From Corydoras sp. C115 (taxonomy: Eukaryota > Chordata > Actinopteri > Siluriformes > Callichthyidae): a DNA stretch of 64,000 nt. A model generated the notes under the pieces. That model was given only the letters and a program-made list of their open reading frames with translations. It did no database searches and was not told where the DNA came from. Position numbers and translations under genes: made by a program. Positions 48,379 through 60,187 of the stretch are shown here, piece by piece (position 1 is the stretch's first letter; each line of letters opens with the position of its first letter). The stretch is taken from contig JAFMOC010000078.1 in NCBI GenBank assembly GCA_019802505.1, positions 1,262,501 to 1,326,500 on the forward strand, read 5' to 3'.

Positions 48379-49227
48379 TAAATATCACTGCATCCCATTA
48401 GATCTGTTAAATCAGCAATAAATCCCATGCTGTCTCCTCCTCACGTCTGAAAAACCACCACTAAGTATCAGAAGGATTCAGCACGAGCCAATCAATCAAA
48501 ATGAATCATTCATCAGAATCATTATGAGCTGGCGATAACATCCGGTGCCATTACCCGCAGCTCCGAATCAATAAGGAGGCGTCATAAACGTGCGATGGAT
48601 TCCATTCGGATTTTTCGCAGCATGATTCCAAAAGGTCAGAGTATTTGCAAAGTCATAAGCCAGCCTGCAGTTGCCTATAGGAAGCCGTCGCTCGTCTCTC
48701 GGCGAAAGAAAGCAGCGGGCGCGAGGGCAGCCGAGCAGAACTAAGTATAAAGGCAAAGGGCTGAGATGAGGAGCCGGAGCTTCATTCCACGGCTTCGCAT
48801 TATTTTGCGCTAACACAGAAATCACATTTATTGCGGGTCGGGCAGTGAAGTGAAGAACGTGATGAGATTGAGGCCAATTTCTCGGCCGTCCAGGGGAATC
48901 ATGGGACGGGAAAGGGCTTACACAATCGGGACAGTCATGCCAAAAGTCCGTTTTTAGTTCCCGCTCGCACAACGAAAGTCATCGTGAAAACAAGGCTTTT
49001 GGACGGCAGACCACATGGTGCATTTAGGGAATTGCTATAATTATACGCAGTTGACTTTCCATGAGAATGTACTTAAATCCTTATCTGAACTATGACATCC
49101 CTGTGGAGTGTATGAAATGCTTTTTGACACAAGGAGGATTAGCCAATAACACTTCAAAGTCTAAATTTCTTCACTGAGCTAGAAAAAAATCCAGTAGCTT
49201 GGGCCCAAGTCGTTCCATTTTATAAAT
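48379..49227. other. Non-repetitive island, candidate conserved non-coding element
   Basis: About 800 bp free of all repeat families seen here, with CpG-containing stretches such as CCGCAGCTCCGAATCAATAA. A minus-strand open frame at 48568-48972 has no recognisable similarity. Function unknown. Confidence 0.45.
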
Positions 49228-49493
49228 TCATTTATTCATTATCTTCCGTTTCATCCTCTATTAGGGTCGCGGGGGGGTTCCCCATGCCCATCCAGGGGAG
49301 AACGTCTCGGGCGCTGGGCAGATACACCCAGGGCAGGGCGCCGATCTATCGCTGGGCACACACATAGTCACACAAACACACTCTATAGGGGGCAATTTGG
49401 AGAACTCAATTGACTTGATCCATGTTTTTGGAAAAACAGGAATCCCTAGTGCTGAGAGGCAAACGTGCTAACCACTAAACCACCGTGCCGCCT
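49228..49493 (-). repeat. SINE-A copy, internally deleted
   Basis: About 80 bp of body missing between GTTTTTGGA and AACAGGAATCCC. Confidence 0.88.
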
Positions 49494-49503
49494 CTGTTCT
49501 AAG

Positions 49504-49878
49504 TTCATTCATTATCTCCCGCTTTATCCTCTATTAGGGTCGTGGTGGGGTTCCCCATGCCCACCCAGGGGAGAACATCTTGGGCGCTGGGCAGATAGAC
49601 CCAGGACAGGGCGCCAATCCATCGCTGGGCACACACTCACTCAGACAGACGCACTCTATATGGGGCAATTTTGAGAATTCAGTTAACTTGATCCATGTTT
49701 TTGGACTGTGGGAGGAAACCGGAGAACCCGGAGGAAACCCACGGGGACACGGGGAGAACATGGAAACTCCACCCAGATGCAGATTCGAACCGGGAATCCC
49801 TAGTGCTGAGAAGAGAACATGCTAACCACTAAGCCACCGTGCCGCCTATCATTAATAATATTAATTTGTAATATTAAT

Positions 49879-49929
<51 letters not shown>

Positions 49930-50282
49930 GGTCGGCACGGTGGCTTAGTGTTTAGCATGTTCACCTCTCAGCGCTAGGGATTCCCGGTTCGAATCCCCAT
50001 CTGGGTGGAGTTTCCATGTTCTCCTCGTGTCCGCGTGGGTTTCCTCCGGGTTCTCCGGTTTCCTCCCACAGTCCAAAAACATGGATCAAGTTAACTGAAT
50101 TCTCAAAATTGCCCCATATAGAGTGCGTCTGTCTGAGTGAGTGTGTGCCCAGCGATGGATTGGCGCCCTGTCCTGGGTCTATCTGCCCAGCGCCCGAAAC
50201 GTTCTCCCCTGGATGGGCATGGGGAACCCCACCGCGACCCTAATAGAGGATAAAGCGGGAGATAATGAATGAATGAATGAAT
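49504..50282. repeat. SINE-A / (TAA)n / SINE-A head-to-head unit
   Basis: Minus-strand SINE-A 49504-49847, short AT-rich spacer and (TAA)n to 49927, then plus-strand SINE-A 49930-50282. The middle of this unit reappears at 51340-51690. Confidence 0.93.
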
Positions 50283-51107
50283 ATATTTAATAAGTAAACA
50301 TTGTTGTAAAAGAGGCGAACTTATAACAAATTTATAGACAAATGATACCATAGTGGGCCCATAAAAATATTTTATAATCCCATTTTGTTATGTGTGGGGT
50401 GGTGGGGTGTGGGTGAGTGTGTGTGTGTGTGGGGGGGGGGGCATAGCACCACTGATCTGGGCACGTGTGCTCACTTCATGAGTGTGTATACTGTACGTGC
50501 ACAGATGGATGAAATGTGGAGGAGAATTCTTCTGTGTGTAAGTACCTTAAGCAAAATACATCACTTTATAAAAGATGGATGGATGCACATGTGTGGAGAA
50601 CATTTTATTCCTCCAGTCACGTTGCAATGAGTTCAGGTTTAATGTGAAATTCCACATCATAACCCTGCACGTGTTCGTAAGGGTCAAAATAATCACAGTC
50701 CAGATATCAATAATCTCCACAAACCAGACTTTAGACCTGCTGATACACGGCATGCATGACAGAGGGCACCGGTTTTGTGCTTCAGGAAAGCTCGCTGTTA
50801 TCTGTACGCTGGGAAGATATCTGAGACACTTTACCTTTAACATGTCTTTTTGATGATCGATTTATTATGTCCAGGGTCCCTGTGTTTTTCAAAAATTAAT
50901 TATGTAAGCAGTAATAAAAGTGATATTAGGAAATTTATCAAAGACCGCCTACGCCGGGGTTATTAAAGTTTTATTAACCTGCCACTGAGAAGGGTTTATC
51001 TAGTTGTATTTTATCAGGTAAATCATATCACGTGTTACTCATATGCTGTGCCAGTTCAATAAACATGCTTTACCTTTTTACCTTCACGTTTTGATCCGTA
51101 CTTATAC

Positions 51108-51110
<3 letters not shown>
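50283..51110. other. Non-repetitive island, candidate conserved non-coding element
   Basis: A short GT/G-rich stretch at 50395-50445, then about 550 bp (50560-51090) with no match to any repeat here. It contains AT-rich words such as TTTATCAAAGACC and TTATTAAAGTTTTATTAACC. Short open frames on both strands do not look coding. Confidence 0.45.

Positions 51111-51111
<1 letters not shown>

Positions 51112-51142
<31 letters not shown>
51112..51142. repeat. (TA)n microsatellite
   Basis: A TA run immediately left of a minus-strand SINE-A. Confidence 0.95.
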
Positions 51143-51145
<3 letters not shown>

Positions 51146-51541
51146 ATCCATCCATTATCGTCCGCTTTATCCTCTATTAGGGTCATGGGGGGGGGGGTTC
51201 CCCATGCCCGTCCGGGGGAGAACGTTTCTGGGCACTGGGTGGCAGATACACCCAGGACAGGGCGCCAATCTATCACTGGGCACTCACTCACTCACACAGA
51301 CATGCACACAAACATACTCTATATGGGGCAATTTGGAGAACTCAATTGACTTGATCCATGTTTTTGGACTGTGGGAGGAAACCGGAGAACCCGGAGGAAA
51401 CCCACGGGGACACGGGGAGAACATGGAAACTCCACCCAGATGCAGATTCGAACCGGGAATCCCTAGTGCTGAGAAGAGAACATGCTAACCACTAAGCCAC
51501 CGTGCCGCCTATCATTAATAATATTAATTTGTAATATTAAT

Positions 51542-51592
<51 letters not shown>

Positions 51593-51936
51593 GGTCGGCA
51601 CGGTGGCTTAGTGTTTAGCATGTTCACCTCTCAGCGCTAGGGATTCCCGGTTCGAATCCCCATCTGGGTGGAGTTTCCATGTTCTCCCCGTGTCCGCGTG
51701 GGTTTCCTCCGGGTTTTCTCCCACAGTCCAAAATATGGATCAAGTCAATTGAATTCTCCAAATTGCCCCATATAGAGTATGTTTGTGTGAGCGAGTATGT
51801 GTCCAGTGATAGATTGGCGCCCTGTCCTGGGTGTATCTGCCAAGCGCCCGAAACGTCCTCCCCTGGATGGGCATGGGAACCCCCCCGCGACCCTAATAGA
51901 GGATAAAGCGGAAGATAATGGATGGATGGATAATAA
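51143..51936. repeat. Second SINE-A / (TAA)n / SINE-A head-to-head unit
   Basis: Minus-strand SINE-A 51143-51512, AT-rich spacer with (TAA)n, plus-strand SINE-A 51593-51936. The central part is the same as 49680-50015 at a fixed offset of 1663 bp. Confidence 0.93.
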
Positions 51937-52026
51937 TACTTTTTATTTATAAGTGCCCTTCACACTCAAAATCACTTTACAAAAATAAGAGTAAATGGAA
52001 CAAAACATACTGAAGGACACGAAACG

Positions 52027-52080
52027 TACAACAGTGAGACGGCAGACAACAGTGAGACGGCAGACAACAGTGAGACGGCA
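52027..52080. repeat. 18 bp minisatellite, three units
   Basis: CAACAGTGAGACGGCAGA repeated three times. It is preceded by a short LINE-tail-like piece (TTTTTATTTATAAGTGCCC). Confidence 0.9.
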
Positions 52081-52330
52081 GTGTGGTGTATTTTAAAAAC
52101 ATGAGCTTTGAGTCTAGATTTAAAAGAGGAAGAGAATCCATGTTACGGGTGTCTGGTGGGAGGGAGTTCATTTGCCTCTACAGGTTATGGACAGTATATA
52201 TATCACTGCTATTATTGCATTTTTTTAATTTCCCTTTGCTGCTGTCAATAAAAGATTATCTTATCTTATTTCCTCCCACAGTCCAAAAACATGGATTCAA
52301 AGTAAATTGGCTCTAAATTGCCCCTATATA

Positions 52331-52334
<4 letters not shown>

Positions 52335-52393
<59 letters not shown>
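52335..52393. repeat. (GT)n microsatellite
   Basis: About 29 GT units. Similar runs follow at 52658-52722 and 53364-53411. Confidence 0.95.
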
Positions 52394-52395
<2 letters not shown>

Positions 52396-52656
52396 TTTGT
52401 GTCCAGGGATGGATTGGCGCCCTGTTCTTATCTGTGTATCTGCCCATAACCCAAAACACCCTCCCCTGGATGGGCATGGGACTCCCCCCCCCCCCCCCAG
52501 TAGATGATTGTACTAACCTTCAAATTCAAAGCCCAACACAAATTTTTTTATTTAAAAAACAATTAAAAACTATAAATAAAAAAGATCTTGCCACAATTCC
52601 AGCTTTTTATGAGTGTGCTCAGTCAGGTTGCAAATTCTAAATTGCCCCTTTTCAAT

Positions 52657-52725
<69 letters not shown>

Positions 52726-53157
52726 TTCCTGTCGACAGACCCATAGCGCCCTGTACTTATCTGTGATCTACCCAGCACCTGAAACATCCTCTCCTGGATG
52801 GGCATGGGACCCCCGCCCCCCATGCCACCCTAGTACAGGTTTGTACTAACTTTTAAATTAAAAGCCCAACACCCCTAATAAAAAACGAGATACCCGACCC
52901 ACATACAGTAAGAATGTAAGAACATTAACTGTCAGAAATGCTCGTTCTTCCCCAGATGTGAGCGGCTACGCAGACAATAGCGTACGCCGCTTGCGCATAG
53001 TGGGCACTTCCCGGGCACCGGTTACCGTGCCGCCTTATTTATAGTTTTTAATCATTTTTTAAATTAAAGACAGATACAGTGCAGATAAACAGATAAGCAC
53101 AGGGAGCCTATCCATCCTTGGACACACACTCCCTCACACAGGAAACACACACACACA

Positions 53158-53160
<3 letters not shown>

Positions 53161-53228
<68 letters not shown>
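53161..53228. repeat. (TA)n microsatellite
   Basis: About 34 TA units. A second TA run is at 53738-53789. Confidence 0.95.
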
Positions 53229-53231
<3 letters not shown>

Positions 53232-53361
53232 GCAATATATATAGGGGAATAATGAACTATAAATTAAAAAAGGTCTTAGTGCTTTTTATGTATTTTGCGA
53301 CAATCCCAGCTTTTTATGAGTGTGCTCAGTCAGGTTGCAAATTTTAAATTGCCCCTATATA

Positions 53362-53412
<51 letters not shown>

Positions 53413-53732
53413 CAAGGATGGATAGGCTCCCTGTACTTATCTGTGTATCTATCCAGCGCCCGAGACATCCTCCCCTGGATGGGCACGGGGAACCCCCCCC
53501 CCCCACATGCGACCCTAGTTGAGGATTGTACTAACATTCAGATTGAAAGCCCAACACCCCTAACAAACCCCACCCACATACAGCAAGAATTAGCAGAATT
53601 TTTACTTCCAAAACTAACAATCAGCATGTTTAATTAAAAAACTAGAAATAATGGAACGCAATTAATAGTTTTCCTCATATTTTGCCACAATCCCAGCTTT
53701 TTACAAGTGTGCTCAGTCAGGTTGCAAATTGC

Positions 53733-53790
<58 letters not shown>

Positions 53791-54242
53791 CATGTATGTG
53801 TGTGTTTGTCTGTACGAGTGAGTTCATGTCCAGGGGTGGATAGACGCCCTCCCTGTCCTTATATGTGTATAAACCCCCCCCCCCCATGACCCCAGTAGAG
53901 GATTGAGTTAAACTTCAGATTGAAAGCCCAACACCCCTAACAAATGAGATGCCCCACCCACATACAGCAAGAACGAGCAGAACTTTTACTTGCTAAACTC
54001 GTCTATTTTGGCATAATCCCAGCTTTTCATGAGTGTGTTCAGTCGGGCTGCTAATTCTAAATTGCCCCATTAAGTGTGTATGTGTTTGTGGGAGTGAGTG
54101 TGTGCCTGGCAATTGGATTGGCACGCTGCGCACACGGCGCCCGAAACGTGAGATGAGATAAGGACATGGAATTGGAAACACTTTGTAATCTTTGGTGGTT
54201 TAGAGTTTGGTGTTGGTTGTTAAGCGGCGAATTCTAACGTAA

Positions 54243-55390
54243 ATCTCTCTTCAAGTCAAGTTCACGTTCAAGTTCAAGCTATTTATTTATATAGAGCTTT
54301 TTACAACAGTACATTGTCACAAAGCAGCTTTACAGAATGAAAAGCCTTTAGACCCCCAAAGAGCAAGCCGAAGCGACAGTGGCAAGAAAAAACTCCCTTT
54401 TATGTTGTTATTTAAGGAAGAAACCTTGTGAGGACCAAGACTCAGTGGGGGACTCATCCTCCTTGAGCGGCCGGGCAGCATCTACAGTGTAGGACACTAA
54501 TGTACAGATATTTAACAAATGGAAAAACTAACAACTGGAAAACTATATGTGAGTCCATTAGGGGGCGTCCTGCAGGACCGCCAGTCCAATTGATATTCAG
54601 GTTCCATCCAGTATTGGTCAGCAGAGCCATGGATGAAGGTCTGACTCCACCTCCAGGAAGCCGGTCACACCTCAAAAGAAACAGACGAGGAAGGCAGTTA
54701 GAGCTGATAATAAAGCACAGCATTTAATTAATAAGGGATTGATTGACACATTGGGGTGGCACGGTGGCTTAGTGGTTAACACGGTCGCCTCTCAGCACTA
54801 GGGATTCCCGGTTCGAATCCCCATCTTGGTGGAGTTCCATGTTCTCCCCGTGTCCGCGTGGGTTTCCTCCGGGTTCTCCGGTTTCCTCCCACAGTCCAAA
54901 AACATGGATCAAGTCAACTGAGTTCTCCAAATTGCCCCATATAGAGTGTGTCTGTGTGAGTGAGTGTGTGCCCAGCGATGGATTGGCGCCCTGTCCTGGG
55001 TGTATCTGCCCAGCTCCCGAGACGTTCTCCCCTGGATGGGCATGGGGAACGTCCCGGCGACCCTAATAGAGGATAAAGCGGGAGATAATGAATTAATGAA
55101 TGAATGATTGACACAGTGCAGCATGTGACTCCGGCATCACTGACTAGAGCAGCAGAACTAAAAGAGGCAGATACTGCAGACTCTACAGAGTTCAGATGGC
55201 GCCCCGGAACAGCATCATTTCAGCGCCACACCCCCCCATTAATGATGAGGTGGGTGAAGAGGTGAAACGCCAGCATACACTGATCCCAGATTACCCCCCA
55301 ACACAGCCAAGTCTGAGATCTACATCTTTATCTACAGGGGATTAGTTAAACGCCAGATTAAATAAATGTGTTTTTAATTTAATTTTTAAG
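54243..55390 (-). mobile_element. LINE-B 3' fragment with nested SINE-A
   Basis: Mirror image of 5990-7135: the minus strand starts TTAAAAACACATTTATTTAA (LKTHLF end), runs through GATGATGCTGTTCCGGGGC, CTGCAGGACGCCCCC and ends TTACTTGAACTT-type tail sequence near 54243. A SINE-A sits at 54755-55104. Confidence 0.82.
54755..55104 (+). repeat. SINE-A nested in LINE-B with TSD
   Basis: Flanked by GATTGACACA at about 54741 and 55105. Confidence 0.92.
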
Positions 55391-55417
55391 ATTAATAGTG
55401 ATTCAGACGGATTCAGG

Positions 55418-55718
55418 TGGCTTAGTGGTTAGCACGTTCGCCTCTCATCACTAGGGATTCCCGGTTCGAATCCCCATCTGGGTGGAGTTTCCATGTTCTC
55501 CCCGTGTCTGCGTGGGTTTCCTCCGGGTTCTCCGGTTTCCTCCCACAGTCCAAAAACATGGATCAAGTCAACTGAGTTCTCCATATTGCCCCATATAGAG
55601 TGTGAGTGAGTGAGTGCCAGCGCTGGAAACGTTCTTCCCTGGATGGGCATGGGGAACCCCCCCTGCGACCCTAATAGAGGATAAAGCAGAAGATAATGAA
55701 TGAATGAATGAATGAATG
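55418..55718 (+). repeat. SINE-A, internally deleted, copy 1 of a serial pair
   Basis: Jumps from GTGAGTGAGTGAGTGCC to AGCGCTGGAAACG. Preceded by GATTAATAGTGATTCAG, which also follows it. Confidence 0.9.
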
Positions 55719-55734
55719 ATTAATAGTGATTCAG

Positions 55735-56100
55735 GCGGCACGGTGGCTTAGTGGTTAGTACGTTCTCCTCTCAGCACTAGGTATTCCTGCTTCGAATCCC
55801 CATCTGGGTGGAGTTTCCATGTTCTCCCCGTGTCTGCGTGGGTTTCCTCCGGGTTCTCCGGTTTCCTCCCACAGTCCAAAAACATGGAACAAGTCAATTT
55901 GCCCCATATAGAGTGTGTATGCGTGCGTGTCTGTGTGAGTGAGTGTGTGCCCAGTGATAGATTGGCGTCCTGTCCTGGGTGTATCTGCCCAGAGCCTGAA
56001 ACGTTCCCCCCTGGATGGGCATGGGGAACCCCACCACGACCCTAATAGAGGATAAAGCGGCAGATAATAAATGAATGAATGAATGAATGAATGAATGAAT
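55735..56100 (+). repeat. SINE-A copy 2 of a serial pair
   Basis: Preceded by GATTAATAGTGATTCAG at about 55718-55734, with a long (GAAT)n tail. Confidence 0.92.
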
Positions 56101-56554
56101 AATAATAATAATACATTTTATTTGAAAGCGCCTTTCAGAACACCCAAGGACGCTGTACAAAGCATACATATTAAAAACATTTACATTTTACATTTAAAAA
56201 TAAGCAAGTGCAAAAGAAAGTAGAATGAAATGAATTACAAAGATAAACTGATATCAATAATAAAGATTAATATGTCAGTGCCTTTTACTCTAAAAGACCT
56301 CGGTAAGTAAATAGTATAAAGGCTTTGAAACTAAATTGCCCCAGTACTGAGCCAGGAAAGCCTCCTGTGCATGTTGTGTGCCAGTCTACTGCATGTTTAA
56401 GCAACACACATTTCCTAAACACATTTCCTGCAATTATCACCATATCAGAACTTTTACTTGCCAAACTTTAACAATCAGCATATTTATATTAAAAACAATT
56501 AAAAAACTATAAAGAAAGAAAGCTCTTAGTGCTATTTACGTATTTTGCAACAAT
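56101..56554. other. LINE-tail fragment and spacer
   Basis: 56101-56165 (ATTTTATTTGAAAGCGCCTT) is the reverse of a common fish LINE 3' tail. The remainder is AT-rich with no recognised feature. Confidence 0.5.
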
Positions 56555-56751
56555 AATAGCTTTTAATGAGTGTGCTCAGTTAGGTTGCAAAGCCTAAATT
56601 GCCCCTATATAGCGTGCGTACTAGAGTGTGTGAGTTAGTGTGTGTCCAGGGATGGATAGCCGCCCTCCCTGTCCTTATCTGTGTATCTGCCCAGGGCACG
56701 AAACAACCCCCCATGACCCTAGTAGAGGATTGCAAATACTAAATTGCCCTT

Positions 56752-56789
<38 letters not shown>

Positions 56790-57184
56790 TGTGTGTGTGT
56801 GTGTGTTAAAAGCTATTATATAAAATAAATGACAGATAATAAAATACTGTATCTGTAAGACTCATGGGCTTAGTGGTTAGCATGTTCTCCTCTCAGCGCT
56901 AGGGATTCCCGGTTCGAATCCCAGTTTCGGTGGAGTTTCCATGTTCTCCCCGTGTCTGCGTGGGTTTCCTCCGGGTTCTCCGGTTTCCTTCCACAGTCCA
57001 AAACCTGGATCGAAAGTCAATTGCATTCTCCTCTCAGCACTAGGGATTCCCAGTTTCCATGTTCTCCCCGTGTCCGAGTTGGTTTCCTCCGGGTTCTCAA
57101 GTCAATTGAGTTCTCCAAATTGCCCCATTGAGTGAGTGAGTGTGTCCAGTGATATATTGCCGTCCTGTCCTGGGTGTATTTGCC

Positions 57185-57257
<73 letters not shown>

Positions 57258-57380
57258 TTTGTGTGAGTTTGTGTCCAGGGATGGATAGGCGCCCTCCCTG
57301 TCCTTATCTGTGTATCTGCCCAGTGCTCGAAACACCCCCCATGACCCTAGTAGAGGATTGCAAATTGTAAATTGCCCTTT

Positions 57381-57422
<42 letters not shown>

Positions 57423-57520
57423 AGGGATGGATAGGTGCCCTGTACTTATCTGTGTATCTGCCTAGCACCCGAAACATTCTCCCCTGGATAGGCATAGGAC
57501 CCCCCCACCATGCTGACACC
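56555..57520 (+). repeat. Continuation of the diverged SINE-A/GT array
   Basis: Units with AAATTGCCCTTTTTT, (GT)n at 56754-56806, 57186-57255 and 57384-57420, and CCAGGGATGGATAGG. A chimeric SINE-A at about 56870-57130 is embedded. Confidence 0.8.
56870..57130 (+). repeat. Chimeric SINE-A
   Basis: The body restarts within itself: after CAAAACCTGGATCGAAAGTC it returns to CTCCTCTCAGCACTAGGG. The same chimera is at 60650-60910. Confidence 0.88.
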
Positions 57521-57712
57521 CAGGACAGAACACCAATCTATCACTGGGCACACACTCACTCACACAGACACACTCTATATGGGGCAATTTGCAGAACTCA
57601 ATTGACTTGATCCATGTTTTTGGACTGTGGGAGGAAACCGGAGAACCCGGAGGAAACCCACGCGGACACGGGGAGAACATGGAAACTCCCAATTCGAATT
57701 GGGAATCCCAAG
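57515..57712 (-). repeat. SINE-A fragment
   Basis: A minus-strand middle-to-head piece beginning ACACCCAGGACAGAACACC. Confidence 0.85.
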
Positions 57713-57744
57713 CCTAATCCCTATATATATATTATTTATTTATT

Positions 57745-58082
57745 GGCGGCACGGTGGCAAAATATATTGGCTCTCAGCGCTAGGGATTCCCGGTTCGAAT
57801 CCCCATCTGGGTGGAGTTTCCATGTTCTCCCCGTGTCCGCGTGGGCTTCCTCCGGGTTCTCCGGTTTCCTCCCACAGTCCAAAAACATGGAACAAATCAA
57901 TTGAGTTCTCCAAATTGCCCCATATAGAGTGTGTATGTGTGAATGAGTGTGTGCCCAGCAATAGATTGGCGCCCTATCCTGGGTGTATCTGCCCAGCGCC
58001 CAAAACATTCTCCCCTGGATGGGCATGGGGAACCCCACCGCGACCCTAATAGAGGATAAAGCGGAAGATAATGAATGAATAT
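57745..58082 (+). repeat. SINE-A copy with replaced head
   Basis: GGCGGCACGGTGG is followed by CAAAATATATTGG instead of the A-box segment. The rest is intact. Confidence 0.88.
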
Positions 58083-58089
58083 ATTTTAA

Positions 58090-58540
58090 TATATATATAT
58101 ATATATGGGGGTATAGCAGCACAATAAATCTGGATCCTGTTCCTGGATCAGTACCATGTGTGCTCAGCACTCAGTAATTGGGCTCTGCTGAGGGATTTCT
58201 CTTTAAGCTCATAAAATGCTCTCCAGTTCCATATAACTCGCATGTGAATGTCTATCTCATGTCCAAAAAACAAACTAAAATCTTAATCGCCGAAATTTAT
58301 AGTCCTGACCTTCACTGCAGTGAACACTGATGTTCTTTAGACTGAAAGTGCCTGAATTTCCACGGACACAATCCAAAATCGTTGTGCAAAAGCTTCCCAG
58401 AAGAGTGGAGCCTTGTGTGGAGCCTTGTGTGGATGTAACTACGGGCCAGCTCCTCAATTCACCTTCAGGTTACGAAATGCAACGTCCAGCAGGTTCAAAC
58501 TGCAAACTTTACATTTGGCGAACTTTACAATTCCACTAGA
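58090..58540. other. Intergenic unique sequence
   Basis: No repeat family recognised except a short duplicated GGAGCCTTGTGT (58405-58430). Confidence 0.45.
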
Positions 58541-58555
58541 ACAATAGAACTATTG

Positions 58556-58899
58556 TTCATTCATTCATTATCTTCTGCTTTATCCTCTATTAGGTTCGCG
58601 GGGCGGGGTTCCCCATGCCCATCCAGGGGAGAACGTTTCGGGCGCTGGGCAGATAGACCCAGGACAGTACGCCAATCCATCGCTGGGCACACACTCACTC
58701 ACACAGACACTCTATATGGGGCAATTTGGAGAATTCAATTGACTTGATCCATGTTTTTCGACTCTGGGAGGAAACCGGAGAACCCGGAGGAAACCCACGC
58801 GGACACGGGGAGAACATGGAAAGTCCACCCAGATGGGGATTCGAACCGGGAATCCCTAGTGCTGAGAGGAGAACGTGCTAACCACTAAGCCACCGTGCC
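58556..58899 (-). repeat. SINE-A copy with TSD
   Basis: Flanked by TAGAACTATTGT at about 58544 and 58902. Confidence 0.93.
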
Positions 58900-58924
58900 G
58901 CCTAGAACTATTGTGATTAGTAAT

Positions 58925-59115
58925 TTGCAAAATGGCAGGTTTGAATCCTGATCTGGGTGGAGTTCATCATGTTCTCCCTGTGTCTGAGTGGGTATCCCTG
59001 GTTCTCCATAGATTGGTGCTCTGTCCCAGTGCCTGATAGGTTCTCCCCTGGATGGACATGGAACCCCCCTCCCCCCTGACCCCAGCAAAGGATTTAGCAG
59101 AAGTTAATCAATGAA
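58925..59115 (+). repeat. Old SINE-A copy
   Basis: Diverged and internally deleted (GATCTGGGTGGAGTTCATCA). Confidence 0.75.
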
Positions 59116-59220
59116 TAATGAATGAAACAGGTGAGAACCCCCCCCCCCCATGGATATTTAATGCATGAGTGATTATCAATATTAATAAACCATGTGGTTG
59201 TGGAAAGGATGTTCATCTGT

Positions 59221-59513
59221 TTCATTCATTCATTATTTTCCGTTTAGTTGCTGGGCAGATAGACCCAGGACAGGACGCCAATCTATCACTGGGCACACAC
59301 TCACTCACACAGACACACTCTATATGGGGCAATTTGGAGAACTCAGTTGACCTTGATCCATGTTTTTGGACTGTGGGAGGAAACCAGAGAACCCGGAAGA
59401 CACCCATGCAGACACGGGGAGAACATGGAAACTCCACCCAGATTGGGATTCGAAATGGGAATCCCTAGTGCTGAGAGGAGAACATGCAAACCACTAAGCC
59501 ACCATGCCACCCA
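59221..59513 (-). repeat. SINE-A copy, deleted near the tail
   Basis: The tail ATTCATTCATTATTTTCCG is followed directly by TTGCTGGGCAGATAGACC. Confidence 0.88.
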
Positions 59514-59628
59514 GTTGGAAACATACACTTATTTAAATTATGTGTGTGTGTGTGTGTGTAAGTGAGTGTGCACCTGTAAGAGCTATGACACAAGTATTGA
59601 GAACAAAGTACACATTTATGATTAGTGT

Positions 59629-59632
<4 letters not shown>

Positions 59633-59698
<66 letters not shown>
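59633..59698. repeat. (GT)n microsatellite
   Basis: About 33 GT units. A shorter run is at 59541-59560. Confidence 0.95.
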
Positions 59699-59700
<2 letters not shown>

Positions 59701-59810
59701 ATGTTAAAGATAGAACAAGCTTTAGGGGAGATTTAAAGATACCACAACAGATATTTAGAACAATCTTAATAAATTGACATAATGTTTTATGTAAGACATC
59801 TTTAAACTAT

Positions 59811-60130
59811 GGGCGGCACGTGGCTTAGTGGTTAGCATGTTCTCCTCTCAGCACTAGGGATTCCCAGTTTCCATGTTCTCCCCGTGTCCGCGTGGGTTTC
59901 CTCCGGGTTCTCCGGTTTCCTCCCACAGTCCAAAAACCTGGATCAAAAGTCAATCTCCAAATTGCCCCATATAGAGTGTGTCTGTGTGAGTGAGTGTTTG
60001 TCCAGTGATAGATTGGCGTCCTGTCCTGGGTGTATCTGCCCAGCGCCCGAAGCGTTCTCCCTTGGATGGGCATGGGGAACCCCCCCGCGAACCTAATAGA
60101 GGATAAAGTGGAAGATAATGGATGGATGGG
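59811..60130 (+). repeat. SINE-A copy
   Basis: The head lacks one base in GGCACGTGGCTTAG, the B-box segment is deleted, and the tail is (GGAT)n. Confidence 0.88.
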
Positions 60131-60187
60131 AACTTTAAACTAAATCAAAGCATATATTAATAAACGTAATGTTCTGTTGGAGTATAT

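Larger units (their letters stand above)
52265..54180 (+). repeat. Array of diverged SINE-A-related units with long GT/TA microsatellites
   Basis: At least four units share GAGTGTGCTCAGTCAGG, AAATTGCCCCTATATATA, a GT or TA run, CCAGGGATGGAT and CCCTGGATGGGCA-type segments, then GATTGAAAGCCCAACACCCC. AGCTTTTTATGAGTGTGCTC starts near 52600 and 53309, with variants near 53695 and 54025. Units duplicated together with their flanks. Confidence 0.8.

Noticed and set aside
48568..48972. 134-codon minus-strand frame in the repeat-free island
   Set aside because: No family resemblance, no splice context, composition typical of non-coding DNA. Kept only as a possible regulatory island.
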